Shown here: piece by piece, positions 55,054 to 63,464 of the stretch | How positions within the stretch are numbered: position 1 is the stretch's first letter | How the letters are laid out: each line of letters starts with the position of its first letter | Source of the DNA: Cohaesibacter intestini | GTDB taxonomy: Bacteria; Pseudomonadota; Alphaproteobacteria; Rhizobiales; Cohaesibacteraceae | DNA length: 64,000 nucleotides | Assembly: GCF_003324485.1 (NCBI RefSeq) | Contig: NZ_QODK01000001.1 | Location: 372,001-436,000 of the forward strand | Reading direction: 5' to 3' | Made by a program: the position numbers and the translations under genes | The notes under the pieces: model-generated | The model's database searches: none | What the model was told of the DNA's origin: nothing | The model's input: only the letters and a program-made list of their open reading frames with translations

Positions 55054-55922
55054 CGTTGCGCCGTTCCATGCTGTTCATTCCCGGCTCCAATGCGGCGATG
55101 CTGTCGACCGCCTTTGTGTTCAAGCCGGATGCTGTGATGTTCGACCTTGAGGATGCGGTCTCTCTGCGCGAGAAGGATGCCGGTCGTCTGCTGGTCTATC
55201 ACACACTGAAATCGGATCTTTATCGCAATATCGAGCGTGTTGTGCGCATCAATCCGCTTTCCACCCCCTTTGGCCATGACGATTTGCAGGCAGCGATCCG
55301 GGGCGGGGCCGATGTGATCCGTCTGCCAAAAACGGAAACGGCCGATGACGTGGTCGAGTTGGAAAGGGCAGTTGAGGCCATTGAGAAGGATTGTGGACGC
55401 GCGATTGGTTCGACCAAACTGATGGCCGCGATCGAAAGCGCCTCCGGCGTGGTCAATGCGGTTGCCATTGCCTATTCGTCGCCTCGCATGATGGGGATCG
55501 CCGTGGCCGGTTTCGACTATGTCACCGACATGCAGACCGAACGCGGGGACGGCACCGAGCTATTCTATGCCCGCTGTGCCGTGTTGCATGCGGCGCGTGC
55601 TGCCAAGATCGATGCCTTTGATGTGGTCTTCCCGGATCTCAATGATGAAGAGGGATTCCTCAAGGAAGTCGACGTCATCAAACGGCTTGGCTTTAACGGC
55701 AAGTCTCTGATCAATCCGCGCCAGATCGAATTGCTGCACAATGCCTATGCACCGACACAGGAAGATGTGGACTATGCCAACCGCGTCATCGCGGCCGCAG
55801 CCAAAGCGGAAGAACAGGGGCTCGGGGTCATTGCGCTGAATGGCAAGATGATCGATGCGCCCATTGTGGACAATGCCAAGCGGGTGCTGAGCCGCGCCGC
55901 AGCTTCGGGGGTGAGACGGTAA
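55050..55922 (+). CDS. citE: citrate lyase beta subunit
   Basis: The 290-residue TIM-barrel subunit splits citryl-ACP into oxaloacetate and acetyl-ACP. It has [11 protein letters not shown] near the start, V-M-F-D-L-E-D-A-V near residue 30 (metal ligands), and L-I-N-P-R-Q-I near 235. The ATG at 55050 overlaps the citD stop and follows GGGAGG at 7 nt; the in-frame ATG at 55035 is less likely. Confidence 0.94.
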   Translation: MTLRRSMLFIPGSNAAMLSTAFVFKPDAVMFDLEDAVSLREKDAGRLLVYHTLKSDLYRNIERVVRINPLSTPFGHDDLQAAIRGGADVIRLPKTETADDVVELERAVEAIEKDCGRAIGSTKLMAAIESASGVVNAVAIAYSSPRMMGIAVAGFDYVTDMQTERGDGTELFYARCAVLHAARAAKIDAFDVVFPDLNDEEGFLKEVDVIKRLGFNGKSLINPRQIELLHNAYAPTQEDVDYANRVIAAAAKAEEQGLGVIALNGKMIDAPIVDNAKRVLSRAAASGVRR

Positions 55923-55923
55923 G

Positions 55924-57459
55924 ATGGACAAGAAACAACTCGAAATCCTGCGGGCTTCCGTTCCGGCCAACAGTGTCTATGCGGGCGCGGTTGAAGAATA
56001 TGCTGGCTTTGCTGCCAAGATCCCCTATCTGGCGGACCCGGAAGAAAAAGTCGGTCGCAAGGTCGTTGAAAGCATTCAGGAAGCGGTGCGCCGCTCTGGC
56101 CTGAAGGATGGCATGACCATTTCCTTCCATCACGCTTTCCGTGAAGGGGACAAGATCCTCAATCTGGTGGTTGGCATTCTGGCCGAGATGGGCTTCAAGG
56201 ACCTGACCCTTGCGCCCTCTTCGCTGGTCACGGCCCATTTCCCGCTGATCGAGCATATTGAAAATGGGGTGATCCGGAAAATCTATACTTCCGGCATGCG
56301 CGGCAAGCTGGCCGATGCTATCTCCCATGGCCTGATGGATGAACCGATCACCATCCACTCCCATGGCGGGCGAGTGGGCCTTATCCAGAAGGGTGAGATC
56401 GAGATTGATGTGGCCTTCATCGGTGTGTCGGCCTGCGACCCATATGGCAATGCCAATGGCACGTCTGGCCGGTCCTGGTGCGGCTCGCTCGGCTATGCGA
56501 TGGTTGATGCCTCCTATGCCAAGAATGTGGTGATGCTGACCGAGGAAATCGTCCCCTACCCGAATGCGCCAGCCAGCATCCGTCAGGATCAGGTCGACTG
56601 GATCGTCGAAGTGGAAGAAGTGGGCGACCCGGCGAAGATCAGCGTCGGGGCGGCGCGCGCGACGACCAACCCACGCGAATTGCTGATTGCCCGCTGGTGT
56701 GCCGACGTGATGGAGCATGGTGGCTACTTCGAAGATGGTTTCTCGATGCAGACCGGCACTGGTGGTTCCTCCACCGCCACGGCCCGCTTCCTCGAGGCCC
56801 GGATGCGGGCCAAGGATATCAAGGCGGCTTGGGCCTTGGGCGGGCAGACCGGCGGCATGGTGGATCTGCATAACAAGGGGCTGATCGGCACCTTGCTCGA
56901 TACCCAATGCTTCGATTCGGTTGCGGCCCGCTCGCTGGGCACCTCGCCCAGCCATGTGGAAATTTCCGCCCATTTCTATGCCAACCCGTTTGCCAAGGGA
57001 GCGACGGTCGACAATCTCGACATGGTGATCCTGTCGGCACTCGAGATCGATCTTGATTTCAACGTCAATGTGCTGACCGGTTCGGACGGGGTGATGCGTG
57101 GGGCCTCTGGTGGCCATTGTGACACTGCAGCCGGGGCGAAATTGTCGATTGTGGCCGCGCCTCTGATCCGCTCGCGCATTCCCACCGTGGTGAAGACTGT
57201 CACAACGCGGGTGACGCCGGGCGAGACTGTCGGCGTGCTGGTCACCGACCATGGCATCGCGGTCAATCCCAACCGACCTGACGTGGAAGAACGCCTGAAA
57301 GCCGCCAATCTGCCAGTCTTTACCATCGAAGAGCTGCATAATCGGGCGATTTCGATCACCGGAGAACCTAAGCCGATCGAGTTTCTCGACAAGATTGTCG
57401 GCGTGGTTCGCTATCGTGATGGCACCATTCTGGACACTGTTCGACAGGTTGCCTCATGA
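55924..57459 (+). CDS. citF: citrate lyase alpha subunit
   Basis: The 511-residue subunit is the citrate:acetyl-ACP transferase. It has S-F-H-H-A-F-R-E-G-D near residue 66, the CoA-transferase-like G-S-S-T-A-T-A-R-F-L-E near 283, and G-A-S-G-G-H-C-D-T-A near 396. It begins one base after the citE stop and overlaps citG by 4 bp (ATGA), so all subunits are tightly coupled. Confidence 0.95.
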   Translation: MDKKQLEILRASVPANSVYAGAVEEYAGFAAKIPYLADPEEKVGRKVVESIQEAVRRSGLKDGMTISFHHAFREGDKILNLVVGILAEMGFKDLTLAPSSLVTAHFPLIEHIENGVIRKIYTSGMRGKLADAISHGLMDEPITIHSHGGRVGLIQKGEIEIDVAFIGVSACDPYGNANGTSGRSWCGSLGYAMVDASYAKNVVMLTEEIVPYPNAPASIRQDQVDWIVEVEEVGDPAKISVGAARATTNPRELLIARWCADVMEHGGYFEDGFSMQTGTGGSSTATARFLEARMRAKDIKAAWALGGQTGGMVDLHNKGLIGTLLDTQCFDSVAARSLGTSPSHVEISAHFYANPFAKGATVDNLDMVILSALEIDLDFNVNVLTGSDGVMRGASGGHCDTAAGAKLSIVAAPLIRSRIPTVVKTVTTRVTPGETVGVLVTDHGIAVNPNRPDVEERLKAANLPVFTIEELHNRAISITGEPKPIEFLDKIVGVVRYRDGTILDTVRQVAS

Positions 57460-58424
57460 CCAAGGAACGCCTCCCGACCTCCTCCTTGCATCGGTCTGGA
57501 GGCGTTTCGCTTCTTCAGCAGTCCATTTCGGCTCCGGCTCCTCGATGTGACGGACCGGAGGCTGCATTTGCTGCACACCTGGGCCAGATTGCCCATCAGG
57601 CCTTGCTGGTCGAGGCCAAACTGACCCCGAAGCCGGGGCTGGTCGATGCGGCCAATGATGGCGCACATCGCGACATGTCCCTTGCCACTTTTCAGGCAAG
57701 TGCTCAGGCTCTTCGTCCCTACCTCAACGCCTTTGTTCTGGCGGGTATCAACGCTGGCAACGAACCGGCTACCGAGGCGCTTGCTCCCTTGCGGGCGCTG
57801 GGGCTTGATGCCGAATGGGCCATGCTGGCAGCGACGAGGCATGTCAACACCCACAAGGGTGCGATCTTTGCCTTTGGCCTGCTGCTTGGCGCAGCCGGAC
57901 GCCTGTGGGCCAAGGGGCAGAGCCTCACCATTGATAGGCTTTGCTCAGAGGCCGGATGCTTTGTTTCCGGGCTGGTCAGAAGCGAGCTGAAAGAGCGGGT
58001 GAAGACCGCCAATAGCGCCGGGGAATATATCTATCACCGCTACGGCCTGACAGGGGCACGGGGGGAGGCCGAAAGTGGTTTTGTCTCGGCTCGACAATGG
58101 GCCCTGCCGGCCTATCAGCGGGCAATTGAGGCCGGGTTTGACCCGCAAAGTGCGCTTCTGTCGGCTTTGGTGGCGCTGATGGCAAACAATGACGATACCA
58201 ATCTGGTGGCACGTGGCGGCATTGAAGGGCTCAATTTTGTCAAGGACGAAGCCCGTCACCTGACACCGCTGGCACTCTGCGGTCCCGTTGCCTTCAAGGC
58301 GCAGTTGCAGGTCATGGATGAACGGCTAACCGCCCGCAACCTCAGCCCCGGCGGGTCTGCAGATTTGTTGGCAGTGACGTGGTTTCTGTTGCAACTGACA
58401 TCATCCACGGACAATGGTTACTGA
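57456..58424 (+). CDS. citG: triphosphoribosyl-dephospho-CoA synthase
   Basis: The 322-residue enzyme makes the CitD prosthetic-group precursor from ATP and dephospho-CoA. It has E-A-K-L-T-P-K-P-G-L-V-D near residue 52, H-R-D-M near 70, and T-H-K-G-A-I-F near 130, all CitG markers; N-N-D-D-T-N-L-V-A-R-G-G follows near 245. About 45 extra residues precede the core. It is encoded before citX, while E. coli and Klebsiella relatives have citX first or fused. Confidence 0.92.
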   Translation: MTKERLPTSSLHRSGGVSLLQQSISAPAPRCDGPEAAFAAHLGQIAHQALLVEAKLTPKPGLVDAANDGAHRDMSLATFQASAQALRPYLNAFVLAGINAGNEPATEALAPLRALGLDAEWAMLAATRHVNTHKGAIFAFGLLLGAAGRLWAKGQSLTIDRLCSEAGCFVSGLVRSELKERVKTANSAGEYIYHRYGLTGARGEAESGFVSARQWALPAYQRAIEAGFDPQSALLSALVALMANNDDTNLVARGGIEGLNFVKDEARHLTPLALCGPVAFKAQLQVMDERLTARNLSPGGSADLLAVTWFLLQLTSSTDNGY

Positions 58425-58447
58425 CAGGAGGAAAGGGAGGAGCGGCA

Positions 58448-58996
58448 GTGACAGGGACTAAACGGGACGGAATCGCAATCGACTTGCAGGCCCTGCTTGC
58501 CTCACGGGATGCGCGCGCCGCGCGGCGGGCCTCATGCCTTGCCAAACGCCGGCAACCCACCATTACCCTCACTCTTGTCATGCCCGGTCCGGTGAAAGAC
58601 AGCCCCTTGATCCGCACCATCGCCGAAGTGGCCCGCCACGAAACCCTTGCCATGCTGGCCCGGCGCGGGTGGGGATATGACATCCATTTCAACACCGATT
58701 TGCCAACCGGCCCGGAAAGCCTTTATCAGGTGGACGGCGACGCGGCTCTCCTCAAGCGGGCGCTGGTGGCTCTGGAAGACAATCACCCACTCGGGCGGCT
58801 CTGGGATCTTGACGTGCATGATGCGGATGGACAGGCCCTGTCACGCAGCAGCGTCGGTGACCCTCCACGCCGCTGTCTGGTATGCGACGCCGATGCCCGG
58901 GCATGCGGTCGATCCCGCACACATGCCCTCGACGAACTCTGGTCCAAGATAGAGACGCTTTATGATCAATGGCTTGGTCAAGCTAACCCGGATTGA
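58448..58996 (+). CDS. citX: apo-citrate lyase phosphoribosyl-dephospho-CoA transferase
   Basis: The 182-residue protein transfers the prosthetic group from CitG product to CitD. It has L-L-A-S-R-D-A-R-A-A-R near residue 15, L-V-M-P-G-P-V-K-D near 44, and P-R-R-C-L-V-C near 141. I chose the GTG at 58448, with AGGGAGGAG 5 nt before it; this gives the usual family length. A GTG at 58379 inside citG would make it 23 residues longer. It closes the cit operon. Confidence 0.9.
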   Translation: MTGTKRDGIAIDLQALLASRDARAARRASCLAKRRQPTITLTLVMPGPVKDSPLIRTIAEVARHETLAMLARRGWGYDIHFNTDLPTGPESLYQVDGDAALLKRALVALEDNHPLGRLWDLDVHDADGQALSRSSVGDPPRRCLVCDADARACGRSRTHALDELWSKIETLYDQWLGQANPD

Positions 58997-59002
58997 GCTT
59001 TT

Positions 59003-59019
59003 CGCGCAATTGTTGCGCG
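59003..59019. terminator. hairpin after citX
   Basis: CGCGCAA-TTG-TTGCGCG is a perfect 7-bp stem 6 bp after the citX stop. No U-run follows on the plus strand, so it may mark the operon end without being a full terminator. Confidence 0.4.
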
Positions 59020-59170
59020 GGAGTTGAAGATTGCCTGCGAAGGGCCTATGGTACCGTCGCACTCCACCCTGCATGCGGGGCACAACCGGAGGCGACTGGG
59101 GGACACAGCCTTGGTGGGATCTGTTCAAGGCCTTTTCAGGGGAAGCCATCCTGATCGGGTCTGGTAGTTC

Positions 59171-59788
59171 ATGGAGCAACATGTGGTCAGGCAACTCACA
59201 CATCCGGATATTCTCGAAGCACTCGATGCCCATGCTGAGGAGTTTGATTTCCTTTTGGTGCCGGGTTTCAAGAATAGCGGGCCTGAGCACTGGCAAAGCT
59301 TCTGGGAACGGGATGTGGGGGTCTTCAACCGCATATCCCAGCGCCGATGGGATCAGCGCGACATCGAGTTATGGATCGACGCCATCAGCCGATCACTGTC
59401 CGACTGCAATCATCCAGCCATTCTGATCGGCCATTCCCTCGGAGCACTTGCCTCTGCCTGTGTCATTGCCCAGAAAAACCCTGATGTGGTCGGTGCGATG
59501 TTTGTCGCGCCCGCCGAACCTCTGCGCTTTGAAGCCGAAGACCGGATTCCGATGGAACGACTGTGTGTGCCAACCTCTCTTGTTGCCAGCCACAACGACA
59601 ATCTGCTCCGTTTTTCGCGCGCGCGCCACTTCGCAGACGCCTGGGGATCCGACTTTGTCGATCTGGGAGAGGCGGGCCATATCAATTCGGAAGCCGGATT
59701 TGGCCGCTGGCCCTATGGCCTGACAATTCTCGTCGAGTTGTGCGACCGCATCAAGCTCGAACAGGAAAGCCTCGTCAGCGCCGTGTGA
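59171..59788 (+). CDS. RBBP9/YdeN-family alpha/beta hydrolase
   Basis: The 205-residue serine hydrolase has the RBBP9/YdeN pattern: F-L-L-V-P-G-F-K-N-S-G-P-E-H-W-Q near residue 28, nucleophile elbow G-H-S-L-G near 88, S-H-N-D near 142 (Asp), and G-H-I-N near 170 (His). The catalytic triad is complete. The substrate is unknown. No clear ribosome-binding site precedes the ATG. It lies 174 bp after citX and may be separate. Confidence 0.85.
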   Translation: MEQHVVRQLTHPDILEALDAHAEEFDFLLVPGFKNSGPEHWQSFWERDVGVFNRISQRRWDQRDIELWIDAISRSLSDCNHPAILIGHSLGALASACVIAQKNPDVVGAMFVAPAEPLRFEAEDRIPMERLCVPTSLVASHNDNLLRFSRARHFADAWGSDFVDLGEAGHINSEAGFGRWPYGLTILVELCDRIKLEQESLVSAV

Positions 59789-60028
59789 CAACAAACTGCG
59801 GCCCAATCCAGCTTTATTCCCCCTTACCCAGAGCCGCCTTCCAGACCGCCCACTGCTTTGTTGTTCCGACCAAGACCGAGCGAAGCCCTTTTCAACCAGC
59901 ACTGCAACATTGCGCCTTCACCAGCATTGTCACCGTGCTGGTTGAAAAGGTCACAGATTCCAATAACAAGCACGACGCAAAACGCGTGCATCGGAGCATG
60001 TGTAAGAATTGAATTTTAAAGGGGAAAA

Positions 60029-60105
60029 TGGCGCGCTGGGGAGGATTCGAACCCCCGACCCCCAGATTCGTAGTCTGGTGCTCTATCCAACTGAGCTACC
60101 AGCGC
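60029..60105 (-). tRNA. tRNA-Arg (anticodon ACG)
   Basis: The minus strand folds as a full tRNA: acceptor GCGCTGG with CCAGCGC, D-loop AGCTCAGTTGGATAGAGC, anticodon loop CTACGAA (ACG, read as ICG after editing), T-loop GGTTCGAATCC, discriminator G and an encoded CCA (60029-60031). It decodes CGU, CGC and CGA. No integrase gene or repeated tRNA end is nearby. Confidence 0.95.
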
Positions 60106-60286
60106 AACCGTCTGCCGTGGAATATTGCCCGGCAAGTGAGGCTGTTGTCTAAAGGACATTGACCGCCATGGCAAGGGCGATTGGTGCTTTTCTTGCACTT
60201 TTTTAACAGCGATGAAATTGCCTGTGCACAGGCTGTCAGGGGGCGGGTCCGAGTTCCCCCCTTCAAATGGCAGAAACAGGCCGAAT

Positions 60287-61168
60287 TCAAGCCTTTTTGC
60301 CGTGCCAGATATCCACGTTCCACATATGGTTAAAGGCGTCTCGATAGGTGGGATAGCGCATATCGCCTCCGATCAGGGCATGCAGTTTTTTGTTATCGCA
60401 GCGCTTGTTCTCACCATAGAAGGATCGGGCCATCGGGGTCATCTCTGCCTCATCGAACGGGATCTGCGTGAGTGGTTCCAGACCCATCAGTTCGGCGCAA
60501 AAGGCGATGACCTCTTGCGGTGGGGCGGGTTGGTCATCGCAAACATTGACGATGCCGCTCTGAGCGATCAGAGCGGCCTTGGAGACAGCAAGTGCGATGT
60601 CATCGACATGGATGCGGTTGAAGACCTGACCGGGCTTGTCGATGGCGCGACAGGTGCCTGCGGCAAGCTTGATCATCTGGTTGCGGCCCGGACCATAGAT
60701 GCCTGCCAGCCGATAAATGCCAAGGGGCTTGTCGATCTGTTTGGCAAAGGTCTGCCAGGCCTGTTCCGCAGCGACGCGCTGGACGGAGCGTTTGGAAACG
60801 GGACGGCATTCGCTTTCCTCGCTCACCCAGGCTCCATAATGGTTGCCATAGACGCCAACGGTGGAAAGATAGCCCAGCCACTCCAGCTGTTGATTGGCAC
60901 GAAGTTCATCTCCATGGCAGCGCATCACCGGGTCTCCGTCTGCGTCGGGCGCGATGGAAAGCAGGATATGGGTGGCTTCTTTGAGGGCTTCTGAAATGGC
61001 TGGACTGGCATTCTCGCCATCGAACTGAAAGGCGCGCAAACCGTCGGCCTCGATCACAGCGCATTTTTCCAGCGAACGAGAGGTCCCGGCAATCCAGTCA
61101 CATTGGTCTTTCAGGTCCCGTGCGATGGCCTTTGCGCTGAAGCCATATCCGAAAATGAAGAGTTTCAT
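60287..61168 (-). CDS. NAD(P)-dependent epimerase/dehydratase-type SDR protein, YeeZ-like
   Basis: The 293-residue protein has a Rossmann start F-I-F-G-Y-G-F-S-A-K-A-I-A near residue 4, L-S-T-V-G-V-Y-G near 100, and the R-L-A-G-I-Y-G-P-G-R-N motif near 152. It lacks the usual Y-x-x-x-K of active SDRs at the normal spot, as YeeZ-like proteins do. Function unknown. GGAAT precedes the ATG, which lies 2 bp after queG, so the two are translationally coupled. Confidence 0.8.
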   Translation of the reverse strand: MKLFIFGYGFSAKAIARDLKDQCDWIAGTSRSLEKCAVIEADGLRAFQFDGENASPAISEALKEATHILLSIAPDADGDPVMRCHGDELRANQQLEWLGYLSTVGVYGNHYGAWVSEESECRPVSKRSVQRVAAEQAWQTFAKQIDKPLGIYRLAGIYGPGRNQMIKLAAGTCRAIDKPGQVFNRIHVDDIALAVSKAALIAQSGIVNVCDDQPAPPQEVIAFCAELMGLEPLTQIPFDEAEMTPMARSFYGENKRCDNKKLHALIGGDMRYPTYRDAFNHMWNVDIWHGKKA

Positions 61169-61170
61169 GC

Positions 61171-62334
61171 CTATTCCTTATTCAATGCCTGTTGCCATTC
61201 CTGTTGCAGATAGGGGTCGCTTTCGCCTGCTGCAAGGCGGCCTGCCCATTCGGTCAGTTGCGGCGGGGGCAAAAGCTGACCCAGCGCCCAGATGGCCGCG
61301 CCTTGGACCAAGGGGTCCGGGTCGCTCAGATGCGGCTCTATGACGGGCACAAGGGACGTCTCCGCGCTGTTGCCTGCCGCAATCAGCACATTGCGCAAGA
61401 AGCGGTTGCGGCCGATCCGTTTGATCGGCGAACCGGTGAAATGGGCGCGAAAGGCCGCGTCATCAAGACCGAGAAAGTCGCGCAAGGCTGGGGCTTTCAA
61501 ATCGTCGCGGGCCTGCAATTTGGCCTCGGCAGCGGTTTGGGCGAATTTGTTCCATGGGCAAGCGGCAAGGCAATCGTCGCAGCCATAGATCCGGTTGCCC
61601 ATCGCGGGGCGAAATTCATGCGGGATCGGCTCTTTATGCTCGATGGTGAGGTACGAGATGCAGCGTCGCGCGTCGATCTCATACGGGGCCGGGAAGGCAC
61701 CTGTCGGGCAGGCATCAAGACAGGCGCGACAAGAGCCGCAATGATCCACCTCGGCCTCATCTGCAGGCAGATCGAGGTTGGTGAAGATCGCGCCCAGAAA
61801 GATCCATGAGCCGAAGTCCCGGCTGACCAGATTGGTGTGTTTGCCCTGCCAGCCAAGCCCTGCGCGATAGGCAAGAGGCTTTTCCATCACCGGCGCAGTG
61901 TCGACAAAGACCTTGATTTCGCCACCGGGATGGCTGTCGCGCAGGCGGGAGAGCAATTTGGCAGAGAGTTGCTTGAGGCGGCCCTTGATGATGTCGTGAT
62001 AATCGCGATGGCGGGCATAGACCGAAATGTTGGCCTTGTCTTTTTGGGCGAGCAGTGGCCGGGGGTCTTCATCGGGACCGTAATTGAAGCCAAGCATGAT
62101 GATTGAGCGGACATCACCCCACAAAGCCGACGGATGGGCGCGGCGCTCCAGCGTCTCTTGCATCCAGCCCATGGTGGCGTGATAGCCTTGTTTGGTGAAA
62201 TGGCGCAAGGTGTCGGCGTGATTGGCCGCCTCGTCGGCACGACAGATCCGGATATCGGCAAAGCCGAGCGCCTTGGCTTCCCGGTCAAGGAAGGCCCGCA
62301 ATTTGTCATCTGAGGCAGTTCGGTTGGCAGTCAT
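61171..62334 (-). CDS. queG: epoxyqueuosine reductase
   Basis: The 387-residue cobalamin-dependent iron-sulfur enzyme makes queuosine in tRNA from epoxyqueuosine. Two 4Fe-4S motifs are clear: C-G-S-C-R-A-C-L-D-A-C-P-T near residue 200, and C-D-D-C-L-A-A-C-P-W near 250. V-D-T-A-P-V-M-E-K-P-L-A near 143 contains the catalytic region, and HEAT-like repeats follow (about 300-380). The ATG at 62334 is used. It lies 58 bp after the GST gene. Confidence 0.93.
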   Translation of the reverse strand: MTANRTASDDKLRAFLDREAKALGFADIRICRADEAANHADTLRHFTKQGYHATMGWMQETLERRAHPSALWGDVRSIIMLGFNYGPDEDPRPLLAQKDKANISVYARHRDYHDIIKGRLKQLSAKLLSRLRDSHPGGEIKVFVDTAPVMEKPLAYRAGLGWQGKHTNLVSRDFGSWIFLGAIFTNLDLPADEAEVDHCGSCRACLDACPTGAFPAPYEIDARRCISYLTIEHKEPIPHEFRPAMGNRIYGCDDCLAACPWNKFAQTAAEAKLQARDDLKAPALRDFLGLDDAAFRAHFTGSPIKRIGRNRFLRNVLIAAGNSAETSLVPVIEPHLSDPDPLVQGAAIWALGQLLPPPQLTEWAGRLAAGESDPYLQQEWQQALNKE

Positions 62335-62392
62335 CGGGTAACGCTCGTGACATCTCATGGGCGGCAGAGCGCGCGCCTTGCATCAATATGAA

Positions 62393-63085
62393 TCAGAAAT
62401 CCAGATCCACATAGTGGGAAGCCGCCGGGATGCCTTTCAGGCTGTCGGCGAGGATCGGGCGGAAGGCGGGGCGGGATTTGATCCGCTGATACCATTCCTT
62501 GACCACCGGTTCCTTGTCCCACGGCACCTCGCCCATATAGTCGATGGTCGACAGGAAGGCCCCTGCAGCCAGATCGGCATAGGAGAAATGCTCGCCCGCC
62601 AGCCAGTTGCGGCGCTCGGCGAGATAAGCGATGTAATTGAGATGGATGCGCAGATTGGCCCGCGCTGCGCGCAGAATGGTCGAATCCGGAGGGCCACCCC
62701 CCTCGCCCGGTCGCCGCATGCGTTTGTAGATCTTTTCTTCAATGAAGAATTGGGCGCTTTCCTCAACCGCTTTTTCCAAAAACCAATGGATCAGACGCCG
62801 CACTTCGGCGCGCTGGTTGGGATGATCAGGCAACAGGCGGCGATCCCCCAAGGCATAGCCGCGGGTTTCATCGAGATATTCGGCAATCACACTGGCACCA
62901 CAGACGGGAGGGCCGTCATTTTCGCGCAGCACCGGTACCTTGCCTGCAGGATTGATGCGCAAAAAGGCTTCGTCCCGCTCCCAAGGCAGCATTTCGCTCA
63001 GTTCCGCACCAGCTTTGCATTCGGCCAGCACGAGACGGGCAAAGCGGGAAGGAATGGACATTTTCGTGTGATAGAGCAGCAACAT
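62393..63085 (-). CDS. glutathione S-transferase family protein
   Basis: The 230-residue protein has a thioredoxin-like amino-terminal domain (M-L-L-L-Y-H-T-K-M-S-I-P-S-R-F-A-R, I-N-P-A-G-K-V-P-V-L near residue 45, and A-S-V-I-A-E-Y-L near 65) and an all-helical carboxy half with F-S-Y-A-D-L-A-A-G near 170. It should use glutathione in detoxification or stress response. It begins at the ATG at 63085, preceded by GGGGTC; a GTG at 63118 is also open. Confidence 0.86.
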   Translation of the reverse strand: MLLLYHTKMSIPSRFARLVLAECKAGAELSEMLPWERDEAFLRINPAGKVPVLRENDGPPVCGASVIAEYLDETRGYALGDRRLLPDHPNQRAEVRRLIHWFLEKAVEESAQFFIEEKIYKRMRRPGEGGGPPDSTILRAARANLRIHLNYIAYLAERRNWLAGEHFSYADLAAGAFLSTIDYMGEVPWDKEPVVKEWYQRIKSRPAFRPILADSLKGIPAASHYVDLDF

Positions 63086-63464
63086 GCTGGCGCGACCCCT
63101 TTTGACCCCGACGAACACCCATATGGACAGGACAGGTCGGGTTGTGATGTGAGCACCCGTCTATCCAATGGTAAAATGGTTATCAGCGATTTAATAGATT
63201 CGCTTTCACACCCTTCCTTACCCGCTTTCCACCCTTCGCTGACAAGGTGGAGTGGGGCCAAAAGCCAAGGGTGTGACAGTGCGTTCATACATCGCTGGTT
63301 CGGAATGGAGGCGCGACCATATCGCCCCTTCTTTTGCTTCGCCAGTGATTGCGGGTCGAAACTGCCCGCTTGTCACACTTTTCCCCGCACCGGCCCGATG
63401 CATGGCCGCCGCCTTGTGGCAAGATCACTCCGGTGGAGCTGCAAACTGGACTAGTCACATCCTG
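63086..63464. other. intergenic region with 10-bp inverted repeat
   Basis: This 379-bp spacer lies between uppP and the GST gene. TCACACCCTT (63206-63215) recurs inverted as AAGGGTGTGA (63267-63276), 51 bp apart. An 82-codon open frame at 63252-63500 is not supported. It probably holds the GST promoter. Confidence 0.45.

Noticed and set aside
58379-58447. Longer citX start at the upstream GTG (58379)
   Set aside because: The GTG at 58448 has a near-ideal AGGGAGGAG at 5 nt and gives the usual CitX length; the upstream start lies inside citG without a ribosome-binding site.
60029-60105. tRNA-Arg as an integration site for a mobile element
   Set aside because: No integrase, no repeated tRNA 3' end and only ordinary housekeeping genes on both sides.
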